Shown here: piece after piece, positions 54,723 to 63,615 of the stretch
Layout of the letters: every line of letters begins with the position of its first letter
Position numbering within the stretch: position 1 is the stretch's first letter
Source: an uncultured Aliiroseovarius sp.
GTDB taxonomy: Bacteria > Pseudomonadota > Alphaproteobacteria > Rhodobacterales > Rhodobacteraceae
NCBI RefSeq assembly: GCF_947497285.1
Contig: NZ_CANMFT010000006.1
Span: forward strand, 62,001 to 126,000
Length of the DNA: 64,000 nucleotides
Direction of reading: 5' to 3'
Program-made: the position numbers and the translations under genes
Notes under the pieces: generated by a model
The model's input: only the letters and a program-made list of their open reading frames with translations
The model's database searches: none
Told to the model about the DNA's origin: nothing

Positions 54723-55856
54723 ATGGCTGGAACAGTTGCTTCGAACTTTGACGGCGCCTTTGCCGGTTGCCGCGTCCTTGTCACCGGGCATACCGGTTTC
54801 AAGGGCGGCTGGCTGACGACGTGGTTGCGCCAGCTCGGGGCCGAGGTCGTCGGTATCGCCCTCCCGCCCGAGCCCGGTCCCTCGTTTTGCGAGGTCACGG
54901 CGCTGACACAGGGTATGGACAGCCGAATGATCGACATTCGCGATGCCCAGCGCCTTGCATCCGAGGCCGCCGATATTGACGCGGATCTGGTCATTCACAT
55001 GGCCGCACAGCCCTTTGTGCGCCGATCCTATCGCGACCCCGCGGAAACTTTCGCCACGAACGTGTCGGGCACGGCGCATGTGCTGGACCTGGCGCGGTCG
55101 ATGACATCGCTGCGCGGTGTCATCGTGGTGACCAGCGACAAATGCTATGAAAACAACGAATGGACCTGGGGATATCGTGAAAACGATCCGATGGGGGGAT
55201 CAGACCCCTACAGCGCCTCGAAAGGGTGCACAGAACTGGTGACGCAGGCCTATCAACGATCGTTCTTTGCGGACCCGAAAGGGCCACAACTGGCTTCGGT
55301 GCGCGCGGGCAACGTTTTTGGCGGCGGCGACTGGGGCGAGGATCGGCTGATCCCGGACATGGTGCGCGCTGTGCAGGCTGGCACCATCGTCGACATCCGC
55401 AGTCCCGACAGCATCCGTCCGTGGCAACACGTGCTGGAGCCTTTGTCGGGCTATCTGGCGCTGGCGGCAAAGCTTCTAACGGAGGGCGCACCTTTTGCGG
55501 GGCCGTGGAATTTCGGGCCGGACGTGTCTGGAACAGTCACAGTGCGCGACCTTGCCGGTTTGGTGCAGACGGCATGGGGGCTGGGGGGGCCGCAGTTTCA
55601 GTTTGCAGATGTGCAATCCGCAAAAGGCGGTCTGCACGAGGCTGGCATCCTGCGCCTTGACAGCACCAAAGCTCAAACTGGCCTTGGCTGGCGCCCACAG
55701 CTTAGCTTACCACAAGCCGTTGATTTAACATCGAAATGGTACAAATCTCACTTGGACGGTCAGGACATGACCGCGCTTACCAAATCACAGATCAATCACT
55801 ATAGCGACCTGATGTCAGGCGCGAAAACACAAGGGTCGGACGTCGCAGCGCAATAG
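54723..55856 (+). CDS. rfbG: CDP-glucose 4,6-dehydratase
   Basis: A 377-residue extended SDR with NAD motif VTGHTGFKGGW and TSDKCYENNEWTWGYRE. Tyr163 and Lys167 in DPYSASKGCTE are typical of RfbG. It converts CDP-glucose to CDP-4-keto-6-deoxyglucose. The start at 54723 is 8 bp after rfbF and is where the family begins. Confidence 0.93.
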   Translation: MAGTVASNFDGAFAGCRVLVTGHTGFKGGWLTTWLRQLGAEVVGIALPPEPGPSFCEVTALTQGMDSRMIDIRDAQRLASEAADIDADLVIHMAAQPFVRRSYRDPAETFATNVSGTAHVLDLARSMTSLRGVIVVTSDKCYENNEWTWGYRENDPMGGSDPYSASKGCTELVTQAYQRSFFADPKGPQLASVRAGNVFGGGDWGEDRLIPDMVRAVQAGTIVDIRSPDSIRPWQHVLEPLSGYLALAAKLLTEGAPFAGPWNFGPDVSGTVTVRDLAGLVQTAWGLGGPQFQFADVQSAKGGLHEAGILRLDSTKAQTGLGWRPQLSLPQAVDLTSKWYKSHLDGQDMTALTKSQINHYSDLMSGAKTQGSDVAAQ

Positions 55857-55881
55857 CGCGGACGTTCCAAAGGAGACAGAT

Positions 55882-57084
55882 ATGAGAGTGAATTACGGCC
55901 AAACCGTTCACGGGCAAGAAGAAATCGATGCCGTGGTCGAAGTTCTGAAGACCTCGACGCAGATGGGCCCGCGCGTGCGCAAGATGCAAGAACGCGTGGC
56001 TGCGCTGTTTGCCAAGCAACACGGGGTGATGGTGAACTCCGGGTCATCTGCCAACTATCTGGCGGTCGAGATCCTTGACCTGCCCAAAGGCAGCGAAGTG
56101 ATCACCCCGGCCCTGACCTTTGCCACAACCGTGGCACCTTTGGTTCGTCAGGGGCTGATCCCGGCTTTCGTTGACGTGGCCGAGGGCACTTACAACATCG
56201 ACGTGGACGCGATCGAACGGATGATCACGCCCAACACCAGCGCGGTCATGATCCCATCCCTGATCGGCAACCTGCCGGATTGGCGGCGCATTCGCGAGAT
56301 CGCCGACGCCCATGGGCTGAAGGTCATCGAAGACAGCGCAGATACGCTTGGCGCGACAATCGAAGGCAAAAGCACGGGGCTTTATTCCGATGTCTCGACC
56401 ACCAGCTTTTATGGCTCGCACGTGATCAACGGGGCCGGCAATGGCGGCATGCTTTGCGTCAATGACGAAGAACTTGGCCGCAAGGCGCTGTTGCTCCGGT
56501 CCTGGGGGCGCAGTTCTTCGCTGTTTGTCGAAAGCGAAAGCATCGAAAACCGGTTCGGCGTGAAGGTCGATGGCATCGACTATGACGCCAAGTTCCTGTT
56601 CGAGGATCTGGGCTATAACCTTGAACCTTCGGAAATCAGCGCGGCGTTTGGTTTGGTGCAACTGGACAAGCTGGAGCACAATATCCGCGAACGCGAAAAG
56701 AATTTCGCAGCCCACAACGCGTTCTTCAAGGATTACGCAGATTGGTTCATCCTGCCCAACCAGCTTGAAGGCGGGCGCACGGGGTGGTTGGCCTATCCGC
56801 TGACCCTGCGCGAAGGTGCACCCTTCACGCGGCGCGACATGCAGATCCACCTGGAAACCGCCGGCATCCAGACCCGCCCGGTATTTACCGGCAATATTCT
56901 GCGCCAGCCCGCAATGAAGAACGTCACAAGCAAGACAGATCCCGCCGGCTATGCGCAGTCGGATGCCGTCATGCGCGGCGGTGTGCTTTTGGCGCTGCAT
57001 CATGGATTGACGGATGATCACATGACTTACATGCACGAAACCTTCGCAGGTTTTGCCAAGACCAAACGCAAAGCTGCCGAATGA
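55882..57084 (+). CDS. RfbH-like PLP/PMP-dependent dehydratase lacking Lys and lacking the Fe-S cysteines
   Basis: A 400-residue DegT-fold protein in the position of rfbH. The usual Schiff-base Lys is His180 (TTSFYGSHVINGAGNGG), the hallmark of 3-dehydratases such as RfbH/E1 and ColD. Asp151 (EDSAD) is kept. RfbH normally binds a [2Fe-2S] cluster through a Cys-rich stretch after the WGR motif. Here that stretch is WGRSSSLFVESESIENRF with no Cys, and the whole protein has only Cys192. No E3-type ferredoxin reductase gene is present nearby. It may work like ColD, without Fe-S, or catalyse something else on CDP-4-keto-6-deoxyglucose. AAAGGAGACAG precedes the start. Confidence 0.82.
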   Translation: MRVNYGQTVHGQEEIDAVVEVLKTSTQMGPRVRKMQERVAALFAKQHGVMVNSGSSANYLAVEILDLPKGSEVITPALTFATTVAPLVRQGLIPAFVDVAEGTYNIDVDAIERMITPNTSAVMIPSLIGNLPDWRRIREIADAHGLKVIEDSADTLGATIEGKSTGLYSDVSTTSFYGSHVINGAGNGGMLCVNDEELGRKALLLRSWGRSSSLFVESESIENRFGVKVDGIDYDAKFLFEDLGYNLEPSEISAAFGLVQLDKLEHNIREREKNFAAHNAFFKDYADWFILPNQLEGGRTGWLAYPLTLREGAPFTRRDMQIHLETAGIQTRPVFTGNILRQPAMKNVTSKTDPAGYAQSDAVMRGGVLLALHHGLTDDHMTYMHETFAGFAKTKRKAAE

Positions 57085-58187
57085 GCGTGCACGCGCCCCT
57101 GTCCCCCATAACGCCCGCGTGGCTACCGCAAGGCGGTGGTCACAATGCGGGTATTCATGGGCTAAGGGGCGTGGCTGCCGCCATGGTGCTGTTCGCGCAC
57201 ATCATCGGCGGGACGGCCGAACATGTGTATTCCGCCAGCCCGGGCTATCTGGCAGTTGCTGAACCGCTTTGGAATTTCGGCACGTTTTTCGTCTACCTGT
57301 TTTTCGCGATAAGCGGCTACGTGATCTTGCCCAGCGCGTTCCGCTATAGCCCCGGCGATTTCGCCTTTCGCCGTATGGTCCGCATCTATCCGCTGTTTCT
57401 GGCCTGCAGCCTCGTGTTTATTGTCGGAAACCTCATCTGGAACCTCGAACCCGAGGTCAACAATCCAACGGCCATTTTCTATGCCTTGACGTTCACAAAC
57501 CTGCTTGTCGGCGCAAAGCAACTGACGCCAAATGCGTGGAGCCTGTCCTACGAGATGATGTTCTACGCGCTGGCGGCGGCCGGCGCTTATGCGGTGCTGC
57601 AACGGCGGTTCGGTCTGGGTCTGGTCGTTGCGGTGGCATCTGCTGCCTTCGTTGCGCTCTATCCCAAGGCGATCTATTTCACTGTCGGAATTATGGTTTT
57701 TGCGATGAACAGCGAAGGGATGACGCGCAAAATACCGCTGCGCCCGTTGGCTGAGCTGGCGGCGGCTATTGGCCTTGCGGTCGCGGCATCTCAGTCGCAT
57801 TTCGACTTCCACCCCGGAGAGCTGAGCCAGCCTATCACCCTGACCTGCCTTACTTTGACAGGTATCTATTTCTTGCTCGCGGTTGAACCCGATAGCCTGA
57901 CCGCCCGCGCCCTATCTGCCCGTTGGGCACAGTATCTGGGCACCATCAGCTATAGCCTCTATCTTGTGCATCCCTACGTCTACATGCCTATGCGCGTGCT
58001 GTTTCAGCGGTTTGACCTGTTTGGCGACAATGTCGTCCTCAGCGTCGCAATCTTTGGAACCGTGACGGCGCTGGCCTCGGTCGCCCTTGCGCAATTCTCG
58101 TTCGTTATCTTTGAAAAGTTCCCGCAAAATCTGGCCAAAAGCTGGGCTAAGCGACCCAAGTTCATTCAAAAGGAAACCCGCCCATGA
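57081..58187 (+). CDS. Acyltransferase family 3 (OafA-like O-acyltransferase)
   Basis: A 368-residue integral membrane acyltransferase with about ten helices. The family His is in IHGLRGVAAAMVLFAHIIGG, and the conserved arginine block is FAFRRMVRIYPLFLACS. It probably O-acetylates a sugar of the repeat. It overlaps its neighbours by ATGA on both sides. Confidence 0.88.
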   Translation: MSVHAPLSPITPAWLPQGGGHNAGIHGLRGVAAAMVLFAHIIGGTAEHVYSASPGYLAVAEPLWNFGTFFVYLFFAISGYVILPSAFRYSPGDFAFRRMVRIYPLFLACSLVFIVGNLIWNLEPEVNNPTAIFYALTFTNLLVGAKQLTPNAWSLSYEMMFYALAAAGAYAVLQRRFGLGLVVAVASAAFVALYPKAIYFTVGIMVFAMNSEGMTRKIPLRPLAELAAAIGLAVAASQSHFDFHPGELSQPITLTCLTLTGIYFLLAVEPDSLTARALSARWAQYLGTISYSLYLVHPYVYMPMRVLFQRFDLFGDNVVLSVAIFGTVTALASVALAQFSFVIFEKFPQNLAKSWAKRPKFIQKETRP

Positions 58188-59428
58188 CAGTGCATTCCAA
58201 GCCATCCTCGACCCTGTCGAAATGCCGGACCTGCGGGTCCGAGAACCTGTTTTTGTTCCTTCCGATGGGGGCTCATCCGCCTGCCAACATGTTTGCCAAA
58301 ACGGCAGATCCCGCGCAGAAACAACCCGCTTTTGATCTGAACACGCAGGCCTGTCTTGAGTGTGGCTTGATCCAGGTCGCCGATCAGGTTCCGGACGCCT
58401 TTTTTGAGGACTACCTCTATGTCCCATCTGGTGCGGCAACGATGCACGAACACTTTGCCGGGCTCGCCGCCGTCGCGTGTGAAAAAGCAGGTGGCGGGCT
58501 GATCGTGGATGTCGGGTGCAATGACGGCTTGATGCTGGGCCATGCGGTCAAGGCCGGGGCGCGCGTGTTGGGGATCGACCCCGCCGCAAACATCGCCCCC
58601 CTTGCGCGCGAACGCGGGGTCGAAGTGTTGACCGGGTATTTCAACCCCGAAACGGCGCAAACCGTGCGTGACGAGAAGGGACCCGCACAGGTCATCACCA
58701 CGACCAACACCTTCAACCATATCGACGACCTGCACGGGTTTCTTGATGCGGTTCTGATCCTTCTGGACGACGATGGCACCTTCGTGATCGAAGTGCCATG
58801 GGGCAAGAAAATCGTCGAAACCAACCAGTTCGACAATGTCTATCACGAGCACATGTCCGAGCTGAGCCTTCTGTCCATCGTGCGGTTGGGGCAGTCACGG
58901 GGCATGGATGTTGTGGATGTGACCAAACTGCCGGTGCATGGCGGGTCGATGCGGGTGTTCATGCAACGTGCCTCACTTGGCAAAACGCCTGCGCCCATCG
59001 TCGCTGAGATGTTGGAGGAAGAGCGCGCAGCCGGTCTGACTGAACGCGCGACCTACGAAGAATTCGCGCGTCGCGTGGACGAATTGGGGGCCAAGCTGAA
59101 AACCATGCTGGCCGAGATCAAGGCAGACGGCAAAACCGTTGCCGGCTATGGCGCCCCTGCCAAGGGCAACACGCTTCTGAACTATTTCGGCATCGGGGCC
59201 GAAACGCTGGACTTTGTCGTCGACAAGAACCCGCTGAAGCAGGGTCTGTTCACGCCGGGAACCCGATTGCCGATCCTGTCACCCGAGGCGGTGGCCGAAC
59301 GCGCGCCCGATTATCTGCTGGTCCTTGCGTGGAACTTCTTTGACGAAATCCGCGAACAGATGTCCGATTTCGAAGCCCGCGGCGGCAAGTTCATCGTGCC
59401 GTTGCCGATGCCACGCATCGTGCCATAG
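58184..59428 (+). CDS. Sugar C-methyltransferase (TylC3/TcaB9-like)
   Basis: A 414-residue enzyme with the three-part layout of deoxysugar C-methyltransferases. First is a zinc-binding N-terminal domain (Cys14, Cys17, Cys57, Cys60), then a SAM domain with VDVGCNDGLML (108-118) and NVYHEHMSELSLLS. The C-terminal domain contains GYGAPAKGNTLLNYF. Such enzymes methylate carbon 3 or 5 of nucleotide 4-keto sugars, giving branched sugars. Here the substrate should be the CDP-4-keto sugar made by rfbG and the RfbH-like protein. Confidence 0.9.
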   Translation: MTVHSKPSSTLSKCRTCGSENLFLFLPMGAHPPANMFAKTADPAQKQPAFDLNTQACLECGLIQVADQVPDAFFEDYLYVPSGAATMHEHFAGLAAVACEKAGGGLIVDVGCNDGLMLGHAVKAGARVLGIDPAANIAPLARERGVEVLTGYFNPETAQTVRDEKGPAQVITTTNTFNHIDDLHGFLDAVLILLDDDGTFVIEVPWGKKIVETNQFDNVYHEHMSELSLLSIVRLGQSRGMDVVDVTKLPVHGGSMRVFMQRASLGKTPAPIVAEMLEEERAAGLTERATYEEFARRVDELGAKLKTMLAEIKADGKTVAGYGAPAKGNTLLNYFGIGAETLDFVVDKNPLKQGLFTPGTRLPILSPEAVAERAPDYLLVLAWNFFDEIREQMSDFEARGGKFIVPLPMPRIVP

Positions 59429-59436
59429 GAGATCAC

Positions 59437-60399
59437 ATGGCGCGTGTCCTGATCACTGGTGCAACGGGGTTCATTGGCTCTCACCTCGCGCGGGCGTGCG
59501 TGGTGCGGGGCGATGACGTTACGCTTGTGGTCCGGCCAAGCTCGGATCTGGCGCGGGTGTCTGACCTTAGCGCGCAATTGCAAATCCACCGGGTTCTTCT
59601 GACCGATCAACCTGCGATGCACGCCTGTATGAAGGATGCGCAACCCGAGGTGATTTTTCATCTTGGTGCGCGCACCCGGTTTACCAAGTCTCAGGACCTT
59701 TCGGATTTCGCAACCAGCATTGACGACAACCTGAAGACGCTGCTTGGCATCGTTTCGGCGGCAGCGACGTTGCCAGCCCCCCCAAGTGCGTTCGTCCGCG
59801 CAGGCACCATTGCGGAATACGGTTCAGTCGCGCCACCCTATCGCGAGGACATGCGCGAAGCCCCCAACAGTGCCTATGGTGCGTCGCTTTTGGCAGGCAC
59901 CCAGTTTCTGGAGGCTTTGCGGCCGCGACTCCCCTTCGCGACGTCGACAGCACGGCTTGCCCTGACCTATGGGCCGGGGCAATCGCGCGACTTTCTGTTG
60001 CCGTCGCTGATCCATACATGTTTGAATAATGAGCCTTTCATCGTGGCGCGCCCTGAAGACCGGCGCGACCTGATCCACGTGTCTGACGTCGTCAGCGCGC
60101 TCTTACGACTGGCTGATCTGGAGCATGCGGCGCCCGGCCTTGTGAATATTGGCACCGGTCGCGCACCAACGATGCGTGCCTTGGCCAAGCTTGTAATCAA
60201 CGCCACTGGCGCGTCACCTGATGTGATACGGTTCGGCGACCAGGAAGAAGATGATGTGGTGGAATTGCGCATCGACCCCACGCGCCAGCGACAGCAGTTG
60301 CAGTGGTCGCCGCGCATTGATCTTGAAGAAGGCGTGGCCATGACCGTTGACGACGCCCGCGCCACACGACCAAACGGCACGAACAGGAGGTCAGCATGA
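59437..60399 (+). CDS. NAD-dependent epimerase/dehydratase-like SDR with catalytic Lys replaced
   Basis: A 320-residue extended SDR. The cofactor motif is VLITGATGFIGSHLARA, and Thr124 is in RAGTIAEYGS. The active-site block is NSAYGASLLAGTQ: Tyr147 is kept, but the Lys four residues on is Leu151. It lies after the C-methyltransferase, where a 4-ketoreductase or epimerase is expected. Without the Lys the activity is uncertain: the protein may be inactive, structural, or use a different residue. It overlaps the GT2 start by ATGA. Confidence 0.82.
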   Translation: MARVLITGATGFIGSHLARACVVRGDDVTLVVRPSSDLARVSDLSAQLQIHRVLLTDQPAMHACMKDAQPEVIFHLGARTRFTKSQDLSDFATSIDDNLKTLLGIVSAAATLPAPPSAFVRAGTIAEYGSVAPPYREDMREAPNSAYGASLLAGTQFLEALRPRLPFATSTARLALTYGPGQSRDFLLPSLIHTCLNNEPFIVARPEDRRDLIHVSDVVSALLRLADLEHAAPGLVNIGTGRAPTMRALAKLVINATGASPDVIRFGDQEEDDVVELRIDPTRQRQQLQWSPRIDLEEGVAMTVDDARATRPNGTNRRSA

Positions 60400-61433
60400 C
60401 CACGCTTGTATCCATCCTCATCCCCGCTCTGAACGAAGAGATGAACGTGCGGCGTGCCTATGATCGCGTCGTTGCCGTGTTTGATGCGCTGCCGGACTAC
60501 ACGCCAGAGATCATCTTCACCGACAATCATTCCGACGACAAAACATTCGATATCCTGTCCGAAATCGCGCAAGCCGATGACCGGGTGCGGGTCATTCGCT
60601 TTTCCCGCAATGTCGGGTATCAGGCGTCGGTCTTGACCGCCTATCGCTCGGCGCAGGGGGCATGTTCGATCCAGATCGACTGTGATCTGCAAGACCCGCC
60701 AGAGCTGATCCCCGAGATGTTGGACAAATGGCGTCAAGGCTATCACGTGGTATATGGCATCCGGCGCAGCCTGCCGGATGGGCCATTGGTCGCGGCTGCG
60801 CGACGGGCGTTTTACACGCTGATCGACTGGATCAGCACCGACGATCTGCCGCGCAATGCAGGCGAATTTCGTCTGACCGACCGACGTATTCTGGACGAAC
60901 TGCGCAGGGTCGATGACCGCTCGCCTTATGTGCGCGGGTTGATCAGCGGGATGGGGTTCAACCAGATCGGATTTGAATACGACCGCGAAGCGCGGCTTGA
61001 AGGGACCTCGAAGTTTCCGTTTCGCGCGATGTTGGCATTGGCAGTCGATGGGTTGATCAACCATTCTCTGGTGCCTTTGCGGCTGGCCTCGTTGATCAGC
61101 TTGACGGTCGGGCTTCTGACCTTCCTTTTGATGATCGCCTATGTCATTGCGCGCGTCGTCTTTGGTCAGGACTGGCCAGCCGGTTTCGCCACGACCACTG
61201 TATTGCTTCTGTTGTCGATGACCCTGAACGCGATGTTTCTGGGCATCATGGGTGAATATGTCGGGCGAATATTCATTCAATCAAAAGATCTGCACCGCCC
61301 CCTGATCGAAGCCGAGCTAAACCAACCTGAACCCCGCGAGGATACGACCAAACCCCTGACACGCGAGGTCGATGTGCCTGCGCCTAATGCGGAGCTGACG
61401 GCGCAAAAAGACGCCGGTCACGCAGCGGAGTAA
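60396..61433 (+). CDS. gtrB: GT2 polyprenyl-phosphate glycosyltransferase (GtrB/DPM1-like)
   Basis: A 345-residue enzyme. The GT-A domain has SILIPALNEE, DNHSDD and DCDLQDPPELIPEM. Two C-terminal helices (about 225-250 and 265-290) follow, then a charged tail. This is the GtrB/DPM1 layout that makes undecaprenyl-phosphate-linked sugars. GGAGG precedes the ATG. Its position after the CDP-sugar genes suggests that the donor is the new CDP-deoxysugar, unlike the UDP-glucose of classical GtrB (inference). Confidence 0.86.
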   Translation: MTTLVSILIPALNEEMNVRRAYDRVVAVFDALPDYTPEIIFTDNHSDDKTFDILSEIAQADDRVRVIRFSRNVGYQASVLTAYRSAQGACSIQIDCDLQDPPELIPEMLDKWRQGYHVVYGIRRSLPDGPLVAAARRAFYTLIDWISTDDLPRNAGEFRLTDRRILDELRRVDDRSPYVRGLISGMGFNQIGFEYDREARLEGTSKFPFRAMLALAVDGLINHSLVPLRLASLISLTVGLLTFLLMIAYVIARVVFGQDWPAGFATTTVLLLLSMTLNAMFLGIMGEYVGRIFIQSKDLHRPLIEAELNQPEPREDTTKPLTREVDVPAPNAELTAQKDAGHAAE

Positions 61434-61437
61434 CACA

Positions 61438-62520
61438 TTGCGCGTATTGTTCATTCAGGGTGGTTTCGGGACGGGTGGGGCCGAAAAAATCGTCGCCATG
61501 ATCGCCAATCACCGGGCCGCGCATGGTGACCAGGTCGAGGTCGCCGGGATGCGTGCACCGCGGGACGGCTCGTATTATCGCTATTCGCCAGACGTGACGC
61601 TTCATGTGCTGGAACCGAACGTGCCGGCCAGCGAACCGGTCAGCCAGATAAAGCGGCTGAAAATGCTGCGGAAGTTGATCCGGGACAGAAAGCCGGATGT
61701 GGTCGTGTCATTTCTGACGAAGATCAATGTGCTGACACTTACGGCCGGGCTGGGAACCGGTATTCCGATTGTCATCTCTGAACGTAACAATCCGCGTGCG
61801 CAAAATAACCACCCATTGTGGCACACCGCGTCGATGACGCTCAGTCGCCGGGCGACGTCTGTTGTCACACTGACGGAACGGGGCCGCGACCAATTGCCTG
61901 CGAAAGTCCGCCACCGAACACGGGTCATACCCAACCCTTGCGTGCCCATCGAAGGCGCGCGCGCGCAAATCAACGGCGCAGCATCGCAGCTGGTCGCGGT
62001 GGGGCGGCTGGATTGGCAGAAGGGCTTTGATCTATTGCTGCATGCCGTCGCCCGGTTGCGCGACAGTCACCCGACCCTGTCCCTGACAATTTTCGGTGAA
62101 GGGCCAGAACGCAAGGCGTTGGAAGGCTTGCGGGCAGATCTGGGTCTGGAAGCCACGGTTGCGATGCCCGGCACCACCCAACGCCACGGCGCCTGGGTCA
62201 GCGAAGCAGACATCCTCGTCGTCACCTCACGCTACGAAGGGTTTTGCAATGTCGTCGCCGAGGCCACCCTGTCCGGCGTCCCGATCATATCTTTCGATTG
62301 CGAGTTTGGGCCGCGCGAAATGATCCGCCACGAGGTCAATGGCCTGTTGGTTCAGACTGGTGATATCGACGGCATGGCCGACAACCTGTCGCGCTTGATC
62401 AACGATACGCAGTTGCGCGCCCGCATGTCGGCCGCGTCATATCTGAATGTCGAATACCTTGACCCTGATCGCATACTGAAATCCTGGGATGCAGTGATCA
62501 ACGACGCGGTGGAGGTGTAG
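61438..62520 (+). CDS. Glycosyltransferase family 4 (first of a tandem pair)
   Basis: A 360-residue GT-B transferase starting at TTG 61438, with GGAG eight bases upstream. Motifs: FIQGGFGTGGAEKIVAMI, VSFLTKINVLTL, VISERNNPRAQ, VAVGRLDWQKGFDLLL and GFCNVVAEATLSGVP. It is clearly paralogous to the next gene. The sugar is unknown; an N-acetylgalactosamine-type transferase is a common annotation for this group. Confidence 0.86.
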   Translation: MRVLFIQGGFGTGGAEKIVAMIANHRAAHGDQVEVAGMRAPRDGSYYRYSPDVTLHVLEPNVPASEPVSQIKRLKMLRKLIRDRKPDVVVSFLTKINVLTLTAGLGTGIPIVISERNNPRAQNNHPLWHTASMTLSRRATSVVTLTERGRDQLPAKVRHRTRVIPNPCVPIEGARAQINGAASQLVAVGRLDWQKGFDLLLHAVARLRDSHPTLSLTIFGEGPERKALEGLRADLGLEATVAMPGTTQRHGAWVSEADILVVTSRYEGFCNVVAEATLSGVPIISFDCEFGPREMIRHEVNGLLVQTGDIDGMADNLSRLINDTQLRARMSAASYLNVEYLDPDRILKSWDAVINDAVEV

Positions 62521-62523
62521 ACG

Positions 62524-63615
62524 ATGCGCTTGCTGTTGATACATGGAGGGTTCGGGGCCGGAGGCGCTGAAAAGATCGTTAGCATGATTGCGACGCACCG
62601 TTTGGAGATGGGCGACGAGGTTTCTGTGCTCGGGTTCGATATGCCCGATGGCGGCTCTTATTTTCCTTACCCCGAGACGGCGAAACTGATCGTTGCGAAA
62701 CAGGGTTCAGGTCTGGCGCCGCTGTCCAAACTGCAAAGCATTCAACACGCCATCAGGCAGTCGAAACCGGATCTGGTGCTGTCGTTTCTGACCAAGATCA
62801 ATGTGCTGTCCTTGTTGGCCGCCATGCGGGGGGGACCACCGGTTGTCATCTCGGAACGCAACAACCCGCGGGCGCAGAAAGCGAACCCTGTCTGGCGACA
62901 TGCGCAGAATGTTCTGGCCCGACGCGCTGCGGCCGTGGTGATGCAAACCGAACGGGCGAGGTGCGACCTACCGCGCGCGATCGCCAATCGGGCGACGGTG
63001 ATCCCCAACCCCTGCGCGCCCTACACCAACCTGACCGTGGCACCTGACGCCAACGGGCTTCGGCTTGCAGCTGTCGGAAGGCTGGACCAGCAAAAAGGCT
63101 TTGATCTTTTGCTGAAAGCAATGCCAGCGGTGCGCGACACCTATCCCAAAGTCCGGTTGACGATCCAGGGTGAAGGGCCAGAACGTCCGCGCCTCGAGGC
63201 ATTGCGAGACAAGCTCGGGCTGGCTGAAATCGTGTCACTGCCCGGTGCAAGCCCCGCCCCCGGCGCATGGTTGCAAACGGCAGATATACTTGTTGTCCCG
63301 TCCCGGTTCGAGGGGTTCCCCAACGTTATCGCCGAGGCTGCCGTATCAGGCCTGCCCGTCATCGCATTCGATTGCGACTATGGACCACGCGAGATCATCA
63401 CAGACGGGAAAAACGGGCTGTTGGTGGCACCGAACGACATTCCTGCCCTGTCACGCAGCATTCTGCGCTTGATTGGAGATCCAGCGTTGCGCGCGCAGAT
63501 GGCGAAAGCCAGTGGACCGACGCGCGCGGCATTGGCCCCCGATCAGGTTCTGGGCACGTGGGATCAGGTGATTGGGAGCGTCATGAAAGAAGAAACCCAG
63601 TTGCTAGATGCTTGA
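62524..63615 (+). CDS. Glycosyltransferase family 4 (second of a tandem pair)
   Basis: A 363-residue GT-B transferase sharing blocks with its neighbour: LIHGGFGAGGAEKIVSMI, LSFLTKINVLSL, VISERNNPRAQ, AVGRLDQQKGFDLLL and GFPNVIAEAAVSGLP. The pair arose by tandem duplication and has diverged. It starts 3 bp after the first copy. The last 12 bp overlap the convergent HAD gene. Confidence 0.86.
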   Translation: MRLLLIHGGFGAGGAEKIVSMIATHRLEMGDEVSVLGFDMPDGGSYFPYPETAKLIVAKQGSGLAPLSKLQSIQHAIRQSKPDLVLSFLTKINVLSLLAAMRGGPPVVISERNNPRAQKANPVWRHAQNVLARRAAAVVMQTERARCDLPRAIANRATVIPNPCAPYTNLTVAPDANGLRLAAVGRLDQQKGFDLLLKAMPAVRDTYPKVRLTIQGEGPERPRLEALRDKLGLAEIVSLPGASPAPGAWLQTADILVVPSRFEGFPNVIAEAAVSGLPVIAFDCDYGPREIITDGKNGLLVAPNDIPALSRSILRLIGDPALRAQMAKASGPTRAALAPDQVLGTWDQVIGSVMKEETQLLDA

